64,000 nucleotides of DNA from Streptomyces sp. RPT161 (GTDB lineage Bacteria; Actinomycetota; Actinomycetes; Streptomycetales; Streptomycetaceae). The notes under the pieces are model-generated. The model saw only the letters and a program-made list of their open reading frames with translations, was not told the origin of the DNA and ran no database searches. The translations under genes and the position numbers were made by a program. The stretch is from contig NZ_JAPZVN010000018.1 of NCBI RefSeq assembly GCF_027533845.1, forward strand, positions 1 to 64,000. The letters are read 5' to 3'. Positions 35,048-45,023 of this stretch are shown here, piece by piece (positions within the stretch are counted from its first letter, which is position 1; every line of letters begins with the position of its first letter).

Positions 35048-36288
35048 GTCAGCGCAACAGCCGCCGTGTGGTGGTGACCGGAATCGGTGTGATCGCCCCC
35101 AACGGGGTGGGCAACCGGGCGTTCTGGAAGGCCACCAAGGAAGGTGTCAGTGCCCTCGACACGATCTCCCACGACGGCTGCCGGAACTATCCGCTCCGGA
35201 TCGCCGGGGAGGTAAGGGGCTTCGACCCCGCGGACGCGATCGAGGGCCAGTACCTGGTGCAGACCGACCGGTTCACGCACTTCGCGATGGCCGCGGCCGA
35301 CCTGGCGAAGGACGACGCCCGGCTCGACACCACCGGACTGTCTCCGTACGCGGTGGGCGTCGCCACCGCGTCCGGCTCCGGCGGCGGCGAGTTCGGCCAG
35401 GGCGAACTGCAGCAACTGTGGGGCCGGGGGCCGAAGTTCGTCGGCCCATACCAGTCCATCGCCTGGTTCTACGCGGCGAGCACCGGCCAGATCTCGATCC
35501 GCGGCCAGCACAAGGGGCCGTGCGGAGTACTGGCCAACGACGAGGCCGGGGGGCTGGACGCGATCGCCCACGCCTGCCGGAACACCCGGCACGGCGCCGA
35601 CGCGGTCATCGTCGGATCCACCGAGGCACCGCTGGCGCCGTACTCGATCGTCTGCCAGCTCGGCTACCCGGAACTCAGCCGGGCGGACGTCCCCGAACGC
35701 GCCTATCTCCCGTTCACCGCGGACGCCTGCGGCTTCGCGCCCGGGGAGGGCGGGGCGATGCTGGTGGTCGAGGACGAGGAGGCGGCCCGGCGGCGCGGCG
35801 CCACGCCCAGGGCGGAGGTCCGCGGCCACGCCGCCACGTTCACCGGCGCCTCCGCCTGGGAGCGGTCCCGGGAGGGGCTGGTGCACGCCATCCGCGGCGC
35901 ACTGGACCAGGCCCGGTGCGCCCCGGAAGAGGTCGACGTGGTGTTCGCCGACGCGCTCGGGGTGCCTGCCGCGGACCGGGCCGAGGCGCTGGCCATCAAC
36001 GAGGCGCTGGGCCGCCGGGCCGCCGAAGTACCGGTGACCGCACCGAAGACCGGTTTCGGCAGGGCGTACTGCGGGGCCCCGGTACTGGACGTGGCCACCG
36101 CGGTGCTCGCCATGGAGCACGGCCTGGTGCCACCCACCCCCAACGTGGTCGACGTCATCCACGACATCGACCTTGTCACCGGCCTCGCCCGCCCCACCGA
36201 GGTGCGCACCGCGCTTGTGCTCAGCCGCGGACTGATGGGGTGCAACGCCGCGCTCGTGCTGCGACGCGGCGCCGACAAGCCGGCATGA
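35044..36288 (+). CDS. whiE-ORFIV: Type II PKS chain-length factor/KS-beta (WhiE ORFIV type)
   Basis: A 414-residue KS-beta paralogue of the preceding gene. At the position of the catalytic Cys the sequence is [14 protein letters not shown], with Glu167 where KS-alpha has Cys and most chain-length factors have Gln. The KS His motifs are also lost, as expected for a non-condensing subunit that sets chain length. It starts inside the KS-alpha stop (ATGA). It packs against KS-alpha and shapes the tunnel. Confidence 0.94.
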   Translation: MSQRNSRRVVVTGIGVIAPNGVGNRAFWKATKEGVSALDTISHDGCRNYPLRIAGEVRGFDPADAIEGQYLVQTDRFTHFAMAAADLAKDDARLDTTGLSPYAVGVATASGSGGGEFGQGELQQLWGRGPKFVGPYQSIAWFYAASTGQISIRGQHKGPCGVLANDEAGGLDAIAHACRNTRHGADAVIVGSTEAPLAPYSIVCQLGYPELSRADVPERAYLPFTADACGFAPGEGGAMLVVEDEEAARRRGATPRAEVRGHAATFTGASAWERSREGLVHAIRGALDQARCAPEEVDVVFADALGVPAADRAEALAINEALGRRAAEVPVTAPKTGFGRAYCGAPVLDVATAVLAMEHGLVPPTPNVVDVIHDIDLVTGLARPTEVRTALVLSRGLMGCNAALVLRRGADKPA

Positions 36289-36322
36289 CGGCAGCGCCGT
36301 CAGCGGAACCGGAAGGAGAGTA

Positions 36323-37068
<746 letters not shown>

Positions 37069-37177
37069 CCCCCACCCCAGGGTGCCTGCCCCGGCCGGAA
37101 GGTCCGGCCGGGGCACGCCTGGACCGCCCGCGCACGCCCGGACCGGCGTGCCCCCCACGAGCGAGAGGACACCGCCC

Positions 37178-37510
37178 ATGCACCGCGCCTTGATCGTGGC
37201 CCGGATGAAGCCTGGCTCCGCCCCCGGCATCGCCGAGGTCTTCGCCGACTCCGACCGCGGCGAACTGCCGCATCTGATAGGCGTCAGCGGCCGCAGCCTC
37301 TTCCAGTTCGGCGATGTGTACCTGCATCTGATCGAGGCCGACGAGCCGCCCGGCCCCCGGGTCGCCAGCCTGACCGGCCACCCGGAGTTCCGCAGCGTCA
37401 GCGAACGGCTCACCGCCTTCGTCCGGGCCTACGACCCGAAGACCTGGCGGGAGCCGAAGGACGCCATGGCCCACGAGTTCTACCGGTGGGACCGGGACGG
37501 CACCGCCTGA
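37178..37510 (+). CDS. whiE-ORFVII: TcmI-family polyketide cyclase (WhiE ORFVII type)
   Basis: A 110-residue dimeric alpha/beta-barrel cyclase: MHRALIVARMKPGSAPGIAE, ELPHLIGVSGRSLFQFGDVY, LHLIEADE and HPEFRSVSERLTAFVRAYDP. TcmI-type enzymes complete later ring closures of aromatic polyketides. It is the last gene of the canonical operon, 109 bases after the aromatase. Its stop is separated by only two bases from the stop of the O-methyltransferase on the opposite strand, so the mRNAs must overlap tail to tail. Confidence 0.92.
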   Translation: MHRALIVARMKPGSAPGIAEVFADSDRGELPHLIGVSGRSLFQFGDVYLHLIEADEPPGPRVASLTGHPEFRSVSERLTAFVRAYDPKTWREPKDAMAHEFYRWDRDGTA

Positions 37511-37512
37511 CC

Positions 37513-38544
37513 TCACACCGGCACGCTCGCCTCGAAGGCGTGCAGATAGGCGTTGATCGGCTGGATGTCACCCAGTTCGAGACCGGCCGCCGTCATCGCC
37601 TGGACCAGGCTCTCCTTGGAGTGCTTGGCGCCGCCCACGTTGAGCAGCAGCAGCAGGTCCATGGCGGTGGTGAACCGCATCGACGGGCTGTCGTCCACCA
37701 GGTTCTCGATGACGATGACCCGGGCGCCCGGACTCGCCGCGGCGATCACGTTCCGCAGCGTCAGCCGGGTGCTCTCGTCGTCCCACTCCAGAATGTTCTT
37801 GATGATGTACAGGTCCGCCCGCACTGGCACGTCCTCCCGGCAGTCACCGGGCAGGAGTTGGGCCCGGTCGGCCAGCGGGCCGCCGGGGCGCAGCCGGGGA
37901 TCGGCGTTCGCCACCACCTTCGGCAGGTCGAGCAGGGTGCCGCGCAGCTTCGGGTCCCTCTCCAGCAGGCTGGCGATCACATGGCCCTGTCCGCCGCCGA
38001 TGTCCACCACGCTCGACACACCTGTGAGGTCGACATACGCGGCGAAGTCCTCGGCGGACTGCTTGCTGGACTGCGTCATGGCCTTGTTGAACACCTCGGC
38101 CGACGCGCCCGCGCCGTCGTGCAGGTAGTCGAAGAACTCCTTGCCGAAGACATCGGGGAAGACCTTCCGGCCCGACCGTACGGCCTCGTCAAGCCGCGGC
38201 CACACCTGCCAGGTCCACGGCTCGGTGCACCACAGTGAGATGTAGCGCAGGCTGTTCGGGGTGTCCTCGCGCAGCAGCCGGGACATCTCGGTGTGCGTCC
38301 ACCGGTCGTTACCGGTCTCGGCGAAGATGTCGTAGCAGGACAGCGTGCGCAGCAGTCGGCGCAGCGGTCGCACCTCGGTGTTCAGTGCCGCTGCCAACTC
38401 CTCGGTGCTGGTCGGAGCGTCCTGCAGGGCGTCCGCCAGGCGCAGTTGTGCCGCCGCGCGGACGGCCGCGGCGCACGCGGCGCCGAAGACCAGCTCCCGA
38501 AGGCGCATGCCCGCGGCCGGTGAGGTGGGTTGTGCGGTGGTCAT
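37513..38544 (-). CDS. O-methyltransferase (plant-type, SAM-dependent)
   Basis: A 343-residue dimeric O-methyltransferase. An N-terminal winged-helix dimerisation part (MRLRELVFGAACAAAVRAAA) precedes VVDIGGGQGHVIASLL (SAM motif I) and ADLYIIKNILEWDDE, where the usual His catalytic base of HxWxD is replaced by Asn-containing KNILEWDD; a MDLLLLLNVGGAKHSKESL loop follows. It is not one of the eight core whiE genes. Placed tail to tail with ORFVII, it is probably a tailoring enzyme for the pigment. Confidence 0.86.
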   Translation of the reverse strand: MTTAQPTSPAAGMRLRELVFGAACAAAVRAAAQLRLADALQDAPTSTEELAAALNTEVRPLRRLLRTLSCYDIFAETGNDRWTHTEMSRLLREDTPNSLRYISLWCTEPWTWQVWPRLDEAVRSGRKVFPDVFGKEFFDYLHDGAGASAEVFNKAMTQSSKQSAEDFAAYVDLTGVSSVVDIGGGQGHVIASLLERDPKLRGTLLDLPKVVANADPRLRPGGPLADRAQLLPGDCREDVPVRADLYIIKNILEWDDESTRLTLRNVIAAASPGARVIVIENLVDDSPSMRFTTAMDLLLLLNVGGAKHSKESLVQAMTAAGLELGDIQPINAYLHAFEASVPV

Positions 38545-38574
38545 GAGGCCGCCTTCCGGGTTGTGGGGGCGCCG

Positions 38575-39633
38575 TCAGCACGAGCCGGTGGGCTCGGAGG
38601 TACGGCAGTAGTTCCTGACGAAGGTGTTGTCCGTGCCGACGTCCCGATCGGCAAGGTCCGCCGGGGCGTTGTCGCGCACCGTGTTGTCACGAACGGTGAT
38701 GCCGGAGTTGGGCGCTCCGAACCTGCTGCGGAACAGTACGATCCCGCCGGACATGGGCGTTCGGCCACGGTTGCCGCGCACCAGGTTGTGCGTCACCAGC
38801 GTCTGCTCCGCCCCGGTGACCAGGATTCCCACGCCTTGTGTCATCGACATGTGGGCGCTCGGGCCGCAGTACTTGTTGTTGAGTTCCACCCGGTTGTGGC
38901 GGACGGACAGGGCGCCGGCGCGGGGGATGTTCTCGTCGCCCACTACGAAGACGCCGCCGCAGTTGCCGGTGATGGTGTTGTGCTTGACCACCAGGTTCCG
39001 GGCCCGACGGATCACCACGCCGAAGCGGTTGCCCTGGACGGTGTTGCCCGAGATGACCGCGCCCTGCGTGTCGAGCGCCCCGGCCTCCCGGCCGATCACG
39101 TTCGCCAGCAGGATGCCCGACTGGCCGTTGTCCCTGATGACGTTGCGCTTGAACTCACCACGGGTGGAAAGCTGTTGGCTGATGCCCTGCTGCCCGCTGT
39201 TCTGGACGAGTACGTTGCGCACGCTCATCCGGTCCGTCCAGGAGGCCGCGATGCCGTCGTTCGGGAAGCCGGAGACGGCGAGCGATCTGATCCGTACGCC
39301 GGGGATCGGCTGGTCCGGGGTGCCGGTGACGCAGATCCCGTGACCGGCCCGTGCGCAGGCGGTGCCGGACCGGGTGGCGCCGGGGGCGAGCACGGTACGG
39401 GGGCCCATGCCGCGGATCGTCAGGCCCGGGACGGTGACCTCGACGCTCTCCCGGTAGGTGCCGGGGAGCAGCAGCAGGGTCTCGCCGGGGCTGGCCCGGT
39501 CGACCGCCTCCTGGATCGACTCACCCGGGCGGACGATGTGCCGGTTCGCCGCGCTGGCGGGAGGTGCCGCCACGAATCCGGCGACGAGGAGTGTGGCGAG
39601 CGGCGCGAGATGGCGGGAGCTTCGCTGGGGCAT
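38575..39633 (-). CDS. Secreted right-handed beta-helix (NosD-like) protein
   Basis: A 352-residue exported protein. The signal peptide ends at ASAANRH, then SIQEAVDRASPGETLLLLPG starts a right-handed parallel beta-helix with repeated N-x-V/I rungs such as NVIRDNGQSGILLANV, NTVQGNRFGVVIRRA and NTITGNCGGVFVVG. Pectin-lyase-like proteins of this class bind or cut polysaccharide; no catalytic triad is obvious. It is 30 bases upstream of the O-methyltransferase on the same strand, suggesting one transcript, and its exported nature fits a spore-surface role. Confidence 0.85.
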   Translation of the reverse strand: MPQRSSRHLAPLATLLVAGFVAAPPASAANRHIVRPGESIQEAVDRASPGETLLLLPGTYRESVEVTVPGLTIRGMGPRTVLAPGATRSGTACARAGHGICVTGTPDQPIPGVRIRSLAVSGFPNDGIAASWTDRMSVRNVLVQNSGQQGISQQLSTRGEFKRNVIRDNGQSGILLANVIGREAGALDTQGAVISGNTVQGNRFGVVIRRARNLVVKHNTITGNCGGVFVVGDENIPRAGALSVRHNRVELNNKYCGPSAHMSMTQGVGILVTGAEQTLVTHNLVRGNRGRTPMSGGIVLFRSRFGAPNSGITVRDNTVRDNAPADLADRDVGTDNTFVRNYCRTSEPTGSC

Positions 39634-39660
39634 GGGCCGATGCTGCCTTCCTGAAGACCA

Positions 39661-39689
39661 GCGGCGGAGCACCCTGGGTGCTCCGCCGC
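39661..39689. terminator. Hairpin in front of the beta-helix gene
   Basis: GCGGCGGAGCACC, loop CTG, GGTGCTCCGCCGC is a perfect 13-bp stem. It may end the VOC-protein transcript (minus strand) or act within the beta-helix gene's leader, 28 bases before its start. Confidence 0.7.
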
Positions 39690-39897
39690 CCGGCGGTGCG
39701 GGGACGTTGCGGGGAAGCAGGGCGCGCTGCCTGCCGCCTCGAAGCTATGAGGGCCCGTCAGCCCCCGCCACTCGTACGCCTCCGTCCGGCGCGGCCGATG
39801 CTCCGCAAGGGGTAACCGGCGGCTCTCGGCTGGTCCGCGATGGTTCGCGCCCCGTGCGCTCGCCACCGCGGCGGAAGGCCGAGCCGCGCGGCGACCG

Positions 39898-40683
39898 TTA
39901 CTCAGTGGCACTCGTGATGACCGAGAAGCTGGCGCCGAACGGGTCGGTGAGGGCGGCCATCCGGCCGACGCCCGGCACGGTCTCCGGCGGCATGGCGACC
40001 TCGCCGCCGTTCTCCTGGGCCACGCCGATCGCGGCGTCGCAGTCGGCCACCTCGAAGTACGGCCGCCAGCGGGTCGTCCAACCCTCCTGCCGCATCTCGT
40101 CGCTGAGCCCCATGATCCCGCCCTGACGGGCGTCCTCGCCGCCACCGGCGGGGGAGACCACGGTGTACGTGAAGCCGTCCATGGGCATGTCCTGGATCTG
40201 CCAGTCGAAGACCGAGTGGTAGAACGCCTTCGCCCGCTCCGGGTCGGCGGTGTGCAGCTCCGCCCAGCACAGGGTGTTCGGGTCGTTGACCGCGCCCAGG
40301 CCCCGAGTGTCCCCGGGCTGCCACACGGCGAAGTCGGCGCCGGTGGGATCGGTGAAGGCAGCCAGCCGGCCCGCGGTGAAGACGTCCATCGGCGCCATCC
40401 GGATCGAGCCGCCGGCCTGCTCCACCGCCTTGGCGGTGGCGTCCGCGTCGGGCGTGTGGAAGTGCACGGTCCAGGCCGAGGCGGCGCCCTCCTGCATCAG
40501 CGGGCCGGCGGCGGCGACGATCTTCCCGTCGAGGGTGAACATGCCATAGCCGCCCGCCTCCGGCCCCTGGGACTGGAAGTCCCAGCCGAACAGCGCGCCG
40601 TAGAAGTCGGCGGAGGCCGCCACATCGGGGCTGCCGAGGTCGACCCAGAGAAGCGATCCAGGCACGTAGGGAGTGGTGATCAT
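39898..40683 (-). CDS. Two-domain VOC-family protein
   Basis: A 261-residue tandem VOC protein. Domain 1 spans LLWVDLGSPDVAASADFYGA to FTDPTGADFAVWQPG, and domain 2 spans LCWAELHTADPERAKAFYHS to LTDPFGASFSVIT. Streptomyces have many such 27-kDa proteins (hydroxylase-type annotations), some linked to antibiotic or stress response; the reaction is unknown. The ATG at 40683 is preferred over 40710 because GGAGGGCCACC is well placed. Confidence 0.85.
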   Translation of the reverse strand: MITTPYVPGSLLWVDLGSPDVAASADFYGALFGWDFQSQGPEAGGYGMFTLDGKIVAAAGPLMQEGAASAWTVHFHTPDADATAKAVEQAGGSIRMAPMDVFTAGRLAAFTDPTGADFAVWQPGDTRGLGAVNDPNTLCWAELHTADPERAKAFYHSVFDWQIQDMPMDGFTYTVVSPAGGGEDARQGGIMGLSDEMRQEGWTTRWRPYFEVADCDAAIGVAQENGGEVAMPPETVPGVGRMAALTDPFGASFSVITSATE

Positions 40684-40967
40684 GACGGTGGCCCTCCGAG
40701 GTTCAGCCATGGCGGGGACCGCCCTCCGGCCAGCGGATTCGGGCGGTTTCCCGTGGACGAGTTCAGCATGGCAGGGGGCACTGACAATCGCCCCGCCCGG
40801 CGCCCGGCGCCCCGCCGTGCGCGAACCGCGCCACTGGCACATAGTGGGATTGCCGGGGGTAGGACCGCCCCCTACGCAGAGGCGCTTCACCCCTATTCAC
40901 CAGGCCGACCGCCAGACGTGCTCCGTCAACGACGGCTACACTTCGCGCTGACTTGAAGGAGCGTCAG

Positions 40968-42404
40968 ATGACTGCCAAAGCGCAGATCGGGGTCACCGGG
41001 CTCGCGGTCATGGGCCGCAACCTCGCCCGTAACTTCGCCCGCAACGGCTACACCGTCGCCGTCCACAACCGCACCCCCGCCAGGACCCGTGCGCTGATCG
41101 ACGAGTTCGGACACGAGGGCGACTTCGTACCCACGGAGACCGCCGAGGAGTTCGTCGCCTCGTTGGAGCGGCCGCGGCGGCTGCTGGTGATGGTCAAGGC
41201 GGGGGAGCCCACCGACGAGGTCATCAGGGAGTTCGCGCCGCTGCTCGAAGACGGCGACATGATCATCGACGGTGGCAACGCCCACTTCGCGGACACCCGG
41301 CGCCGGGAGGCCGCGCTGCGCGAACAGGGCATCCACTTCGTGGGCACCGGCGTGTCGGGCGGTGAGGAGGGCGCGCTGCACGGGCCGAGCATCATGCCCG
41401 GCGGCTCGGTGGAGTCGTACCGCACGCTCGGGCCGATGCTGGAGAAGATCAGCGCCAAGGTGGACGGCGCCCCGTGCTGCACGCACATCGGAACGGACGG
41501 CGCCGGGCACTTCGTGAAGATGGTGCACAACGGCATCGAGTACGCCGACATGCAGCTGATCGCCGAGGCGTACGACCTGCTGCGCCGGGCCGCGGGCATG
41601 ACACCCCAGCGGATCGCGGAGACCTTCCGGCGCTGGAACACCGGACGGCTGGACTCGTACCTCATCGAGATCACCGCCGACGTGCTCACCCACCCCGACG
41701 CCGCCACCGGCAAGCCCTTCGTCGACATCGTCGCCGACCAGGCCGAGCAGAAGGGCACCGGCCGCTGGACCGTACAGACCGCGCTCGACCTCGGCGTACC
41801 GGTGCCGGGCATCGCCGAGGCGGTCTTCGCCCGGTCACTGTCCGGCCACACCGACCTGCGCGCCGCCGCCCGCTCGCTGCCCGGCCCCAAGGGCAACGTG
41901 CTGGACGCCAAGAGCGCGGAACGCTTCGCCGACCAGGTCGAACACGCCCTGTACGCCTCGAAGATCGTCTCCTACGCGCAGGGCTGGAACATGATCCAGG
42001 CCGGCGCCACCGAGTACGGCTGGGACATCGACCTGGGCGCCGTCGCCTCGATCTGGCGCGGCGGATGCATCATCCGCGCCGCCTTCCTGGACCGCATCCG
42101 CGCCGCGTTCGACGCCGATCCGGCGCTGCCGAGCCTGCTGGCGGACGCGCAGTTCGCCAAGGAGATCGGCGAAGCCCAGAGCGCCTGGCGCACCGTGGTG
42201 GCGGCGGCCGGTGAGCACGGCATCCCGGCCCCCGGCTTCTCCGCGGCGCTCGCGTACTACGACGCGCTGCGCGCCGAGCGGCTGCCCGCGGCGCTCACCC
42301 AGGCACAGCGCGACTACTTCGGTGCGCACACGTACCGCCGCGTTGACCGCGACGGCAGCTTCCACACTCGGTGGGGGCAGGACAAGTCCGAGGCGGAGGC
42401 GTAG
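40968..42404 (+). CDS. gnd: 6-phosphogluconate dehydrogenase (decarboxylating)
   Basis: A 478-residue pentose-phosphate enzyme converting 6-phosphogluconate to ribulose-5-phosphate with NADP+. IGVTGLAVMGRNLARNFARN is the coenzyme loop, IIDGGNAHFADT and GVSGGEEGALHGPSIMPGG the substrate site, GHFVKMVHNGIEYADMQLIA the catalytic Lys/His-Asn block, and EQKGTGRWTVQTALDLGVP the dimer-swapped tail region. Length is typical of the long (dimeric) form. AAGGAG precedes ATG 40968. It stands alone, with no zwf beside it. Confidence 0.95.
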   Translation: MTAKAQIGVTGLAVMGRNLARNFARNGYTVAVHNRTPARTRALIDEFGHEGDFVPTETAEEFVASLERPRRLLVMVKAGEPTDEVIREFAPLLEDGDMIIDGGNAHFADTRRREAALREQGIHFVGTGVSGGEEGALHGPSIMPGGSVESYRTLGPMLEKISAKVDGAPCCTHIGTDGAGHFVKMVHNGIEYADMQLIAEAYDLLRRAAGMTPQRIAETFRRWNTGRLDSYLIEITADVLTHPDAATGKPFVDIVADQAEQKGTGRWTVQTALDLGVPVPGIAEAVFARSLSGHTDLRAAARSLPGPKGNVLDAKSAERFADQVEHALYASKIVSYAQGWNMIQAGATEYGWDIDLGAVASIWRGGCIIRAAFLDRIRAAFDADPALPSLLADAQFAKEIGEAQSAWRTVVAAAGEHGIPAPGFSAALAYYDALRAERLPAALTQAQRDYFGAHTYRRVDRDGSFHTRWGQDKSEAEA

Positions 42405-42477
42405 TGCCCGCCCGGCGGATCTGACGCTGGGGCGCGGCTTTTCACGGACCGCACGTGCCAGGAACCCCGGGCAACCC

Positions 42478-43689
42478 TCAAACACCGCCCGCGCCCGGCC
42501 GGTTGGCCAGGGTGCGGGCGATGTCCAGGGTCAGGCGGTGCCAGGGCTGGCGCGGGTCGCGTGCGGTGAGTTGGGCGATGCGGCGCAGCCGGTAGCGCAT
42601 CGACTGCGGGTGCAGATGGAGCTCGCGGGCCGCCGCGGTGGCCGAGCCGTTGTCCAGGTAGGCGCCGAGCGCGGTCAGCAGGTGCCGCTGGGCGGGCTCG
42701 ACCAGCGGGCCCAGCACGACGCGGGCGATCTGGTCCGCGGTGGCGGAGGCGCGGCCCGCGAGCAGGCTCAGTACGTGCGCGTCGGCGTCGGTGAGCAGCC
42801 GTCCGGGCTGGTGGGCGTGGCCGGGAGCGGTGTCCAGCGCGTCCGCGGCCAGTCGGTACGCGGCGGCGACGCGGTCGGGGCCCTCCCGGGTGATCGCACA
42901 GCCACGCCACGCCCGGGTGTGCAACGCCGCCGCGGCCTCCTCGGCCGCGGCGGCGGGCAGCAACAGGACGACACGCGGGCCGCGGGTGGTGGCCAGCGGT
43001 GTCACACCGCCCGCGTACGGGGTGAGCGCCTCCAGCAGTTCGGCCGCGGTCGCCTCGGTCACCGAGTGCGCGGCGGCCTCCGGGAACGCCTCGGGACCGC
43101 CCGGCTCGGCCAGCAAGAGGCAGTAAGGATCGGGGAGTTGAACCTCCAGCCGCTGGGCGCGGTCGGCGATCGCGCCGGCCGAGGCGTGGCGTCCGGCGAT
43201 CAGGTCGTCCAGCAGATCGCGCAGCGCGCGGGTGCGGTCGCTCGCCAGGTACTCGGCGGTGGCGGCGTAGGCGGTTCCCATCACCTCGGAGAGGGTGTCC
43301 AGGGTGGTGAGCAGCAGCCGGGTGAGGGCGAAGATGTCCGCACTGTCCACCTCGCCGCCGGTGCGTGCCGCGATCAGCTCGGTGATGGTGGTCAGCGCCA
43401 CCCGGTAGGCCCGTAGCACGGCCTGTACCGGGCGGCCGTCGGCGGCGCGGGCCGCCGCGATGCCGCGCAGCAGCCGCAGGTCGGCGGCCTCCAGCCGGCC
43501 GTCGACGGTCCACCGGTGCAGGACGCGGTGCAACGCCTTTCCGGTGATGGCTCTGACCTCGGCCATCCGCCCGTCGTCCAGCGCGGCGTAGGCGGGCACC
43601 CGCTCGTGCACCGCGGCGATGATCGCCTCGACGGTTCGCGGGTCGCCCATCAGCTCCCGCCGGATCCGTTCCCGTTCGCGGTGCGCCAC
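42478..43689 (-). CDS. PucR/CdaR-type helix-turn-helix regulator
   Basis: A 403-residue regulator. The N-terminal half is all helix (RsbT co-antagonist-like, with RMAEVRAITGKALHRVLHRW), the middle is a GGDEF-like degenerate sensor region, and the C terminus is the PucR HTH: LLTALGAYLDNGSATAAARE followed by LHLHPQSMRYRLRRIAQLTA. It is divergent from a lactate-monooxygenase/2-hydroxyacid dehydrogenase pair, so it probably controls them. The GTG at 43689 has GGAAGGGG upstream. Confidence 0.88.
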   Translation of the reverse strand: MAHRERERIRRELMGDPRTVEAIIAAVHERVPAYAALDDGRMAEVRAITGKALHRVLHRWTVDGRLEAADLRLLRGIAAARAADGRPVQAVLRAYRVALTTITELIAARTGGEVDSADIFALTRLLLTTLDTLSEVMGTAYAATAEYLASDRTRALRDLLDDLIAGRHASAGAIADRAQRLEVQLPDPYCLLLAEPGGPEAFPEAAAHSVTEATAAELLEALTPYAGGVTPLATTRGPRVVLLLPAAAAEEAAAALHTRAWRGCAITREGPDRVAAAYRLAADALDTAPGHAHQPGRLLTDADAHVLSLLAGRASATADQIARVVLGPLVEPAQRHLLTALGAYLDNGSATAAARELHLHPQSMRYRLRRIAQLTARDPRQPWHRLTLDIARTLANRPGAGGV

Positions 43690-43825
43690 CCGCGGCCCCT
43701 TCCGACTTTGTCACATGGTGATAGATCTAGCGGTGCCGGGTGCGCACCCCCATGGACTCACATTGTCACTCTGGCGAGGATCGGACGTGCACGGACCCGA
43801 CCCCGAGGAGAGGCAGGGCGCGTCG

Positions 43826-45013
43826 ATGAGCGACAGCACGGATCAGGCCAAGGAGTGGGCGGCCTTCCAGTACGAGATCTACCTGAACGGCATGACGGGC
43901 GCGGTGCCCCGGCTGCCCACCGACCTGACCCGGCTGGAGGAGGTCGCCGAGGCCCGGCTCGGCCCCGGCCCGGTCGGCTATGTGGCGGGCAGCGCGGGCA
44001 ACGGCCGTACCACGAGGGCGAATCGGGAAGCGCTGGACCGCTGGCAGATCGTTCCCCGCATGCTGCGCGACGTACAACGCCGCGACCTGTCCGTCGAGTT
44101 GCTCGGCACCCGGCTGCCGGCACCGCTCGCCCTCGCCCCGGTGGGCGTGCTTTCCATCATGCACCCGGACGCGGAGACCGGGGCCGCCCGGGCCGCCGCC
44201 GCGCAGGGCGTACCGTTCATCCTCTCCTCGGCCTCCAGCACGCCGATGGAGCGGGTCGCCGAGGCGATGGGGGAGGCGGAGCGCTGGTTCCAGCTGTACT
44301 GGCCCAAGGACCGCGAGGTCACCAAGAGCCTTCTGGGCCGGGCCAAGGCGGCCGGTTACACGGCGCTGTTCGTCACCCTGGACACCTGGCTGCTGGCCTG
44401 GCGGCCCCGCGACCTGGACCAGGCGTACCTGCCGTTCCTGCACGGTGTGGGCACCGCCAACTACTTCACGGACCCGGCCTTCCAGGCCGGGCTGGCCAAG
44501 CCGGTGCACGAGGACCCCAACGCCGCCGTACTGCATTTCGTGAACATGTTCGCCGACCCCACGAAGACCTGGGACGACCTGGACTTCCTGCGCGAGCACT
44601 GGGACGGCCCCATCGTGCTCAAGGGGATACTGCACCCCGACGACGCCCGCCGGGCCGCCGCCGCCGGGATGGACGGCATCGTCGTCTCCAACCACGGCGG
44701 GCGCCAGGTCAACGGGGCGATCGGCGCCGCGGACGCACTGCCCGGCGTGGTACAGGCGGTCGGTGACCGGCTCACCGTTCTGTTCGACAGCGGGATCCGC
44801 ACCGGCGACGACATCTTCAAGGCCCTCGCCCTGGGCGCCCGCGCCGTACTGCTGGGCCGCCCCTACGCGTACGGGCTCGGCCTGGACGGCCAGCCCGGCG
44901 TGGAGCACGTCATCCGCTCGCTGCTGGCCGAGTTCGACCTCACGCTGGCCCTGTCAGGACACACCACCGCGGCCCGGCTCACCCCCGCCGCCCTCACCCG
45001 TACCAACGCCTAG
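43826..45013 (+). CDS. Lactate 2-monooxygenase (FMN alpha-hydroxyacid oxidase)
   Basis: A 395-residue FMN-dependent alpha-hydroxyacid oxidising enzyme. FQYEIYLNGMTG, YVAGSAGNGRTTRANREAL, PLALAPVGVLSIMHPDAE, WFQLYWPKDREVTKSLL and VVSNHGGRQVNGAIGAADAL (catalytic His) line up with Mycobacterium lactate 2-monooxygenase, including the long insertion before the active site. It converts L-lactate and O2 to acetate, CO2 and water. The gene is divergent from the PucR regulator and followed after 10 bases by a D-2-hydroxyacid dehydrogenase. Confidence 0.9.
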   Translation: MSDSTDQAKEWAAFQYEIYLNGMTGAVPRLPTDLTRLEEVAEARLGPGPVGYVAGSAGNGRTTRANREALDRWQIVPRMLRDVQRRDLSVELLGTRLPAPLALAPVGVLSIMHPDAETGAARAAAAQGVPFILSSASSTPMERVAEAMGEAERWFQLYWPKDREVTKSLLGRAKAAGYTALFVTLDTWLLAWRPRDLDQAYLPFLHGVGTANYFTDPAFQAGLAKPVHEDPNAAVLHFVNMFADPTKTWDDLDFLREHWDGPIVLKGILHPDDARRAAAAGMDGIVVSNHGGRQVNGAIGAADALPGVVQAVGDRLTVLFDSGIRTGDDIFKALALGARAVLLGRPYAYGLGLDGQPGVEHVIRSLLAEFDLTLALSGHTTAARLTPAALTRTNA

Positions 45014-45023
45014 GAGCCCTGAG

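Noticed and set aside
42314-43714. A 466-codon frame overlapping the PucR gene
   Set aside because: Arg/Gly/Pro-rich shadow of the PucR gene in another phase.
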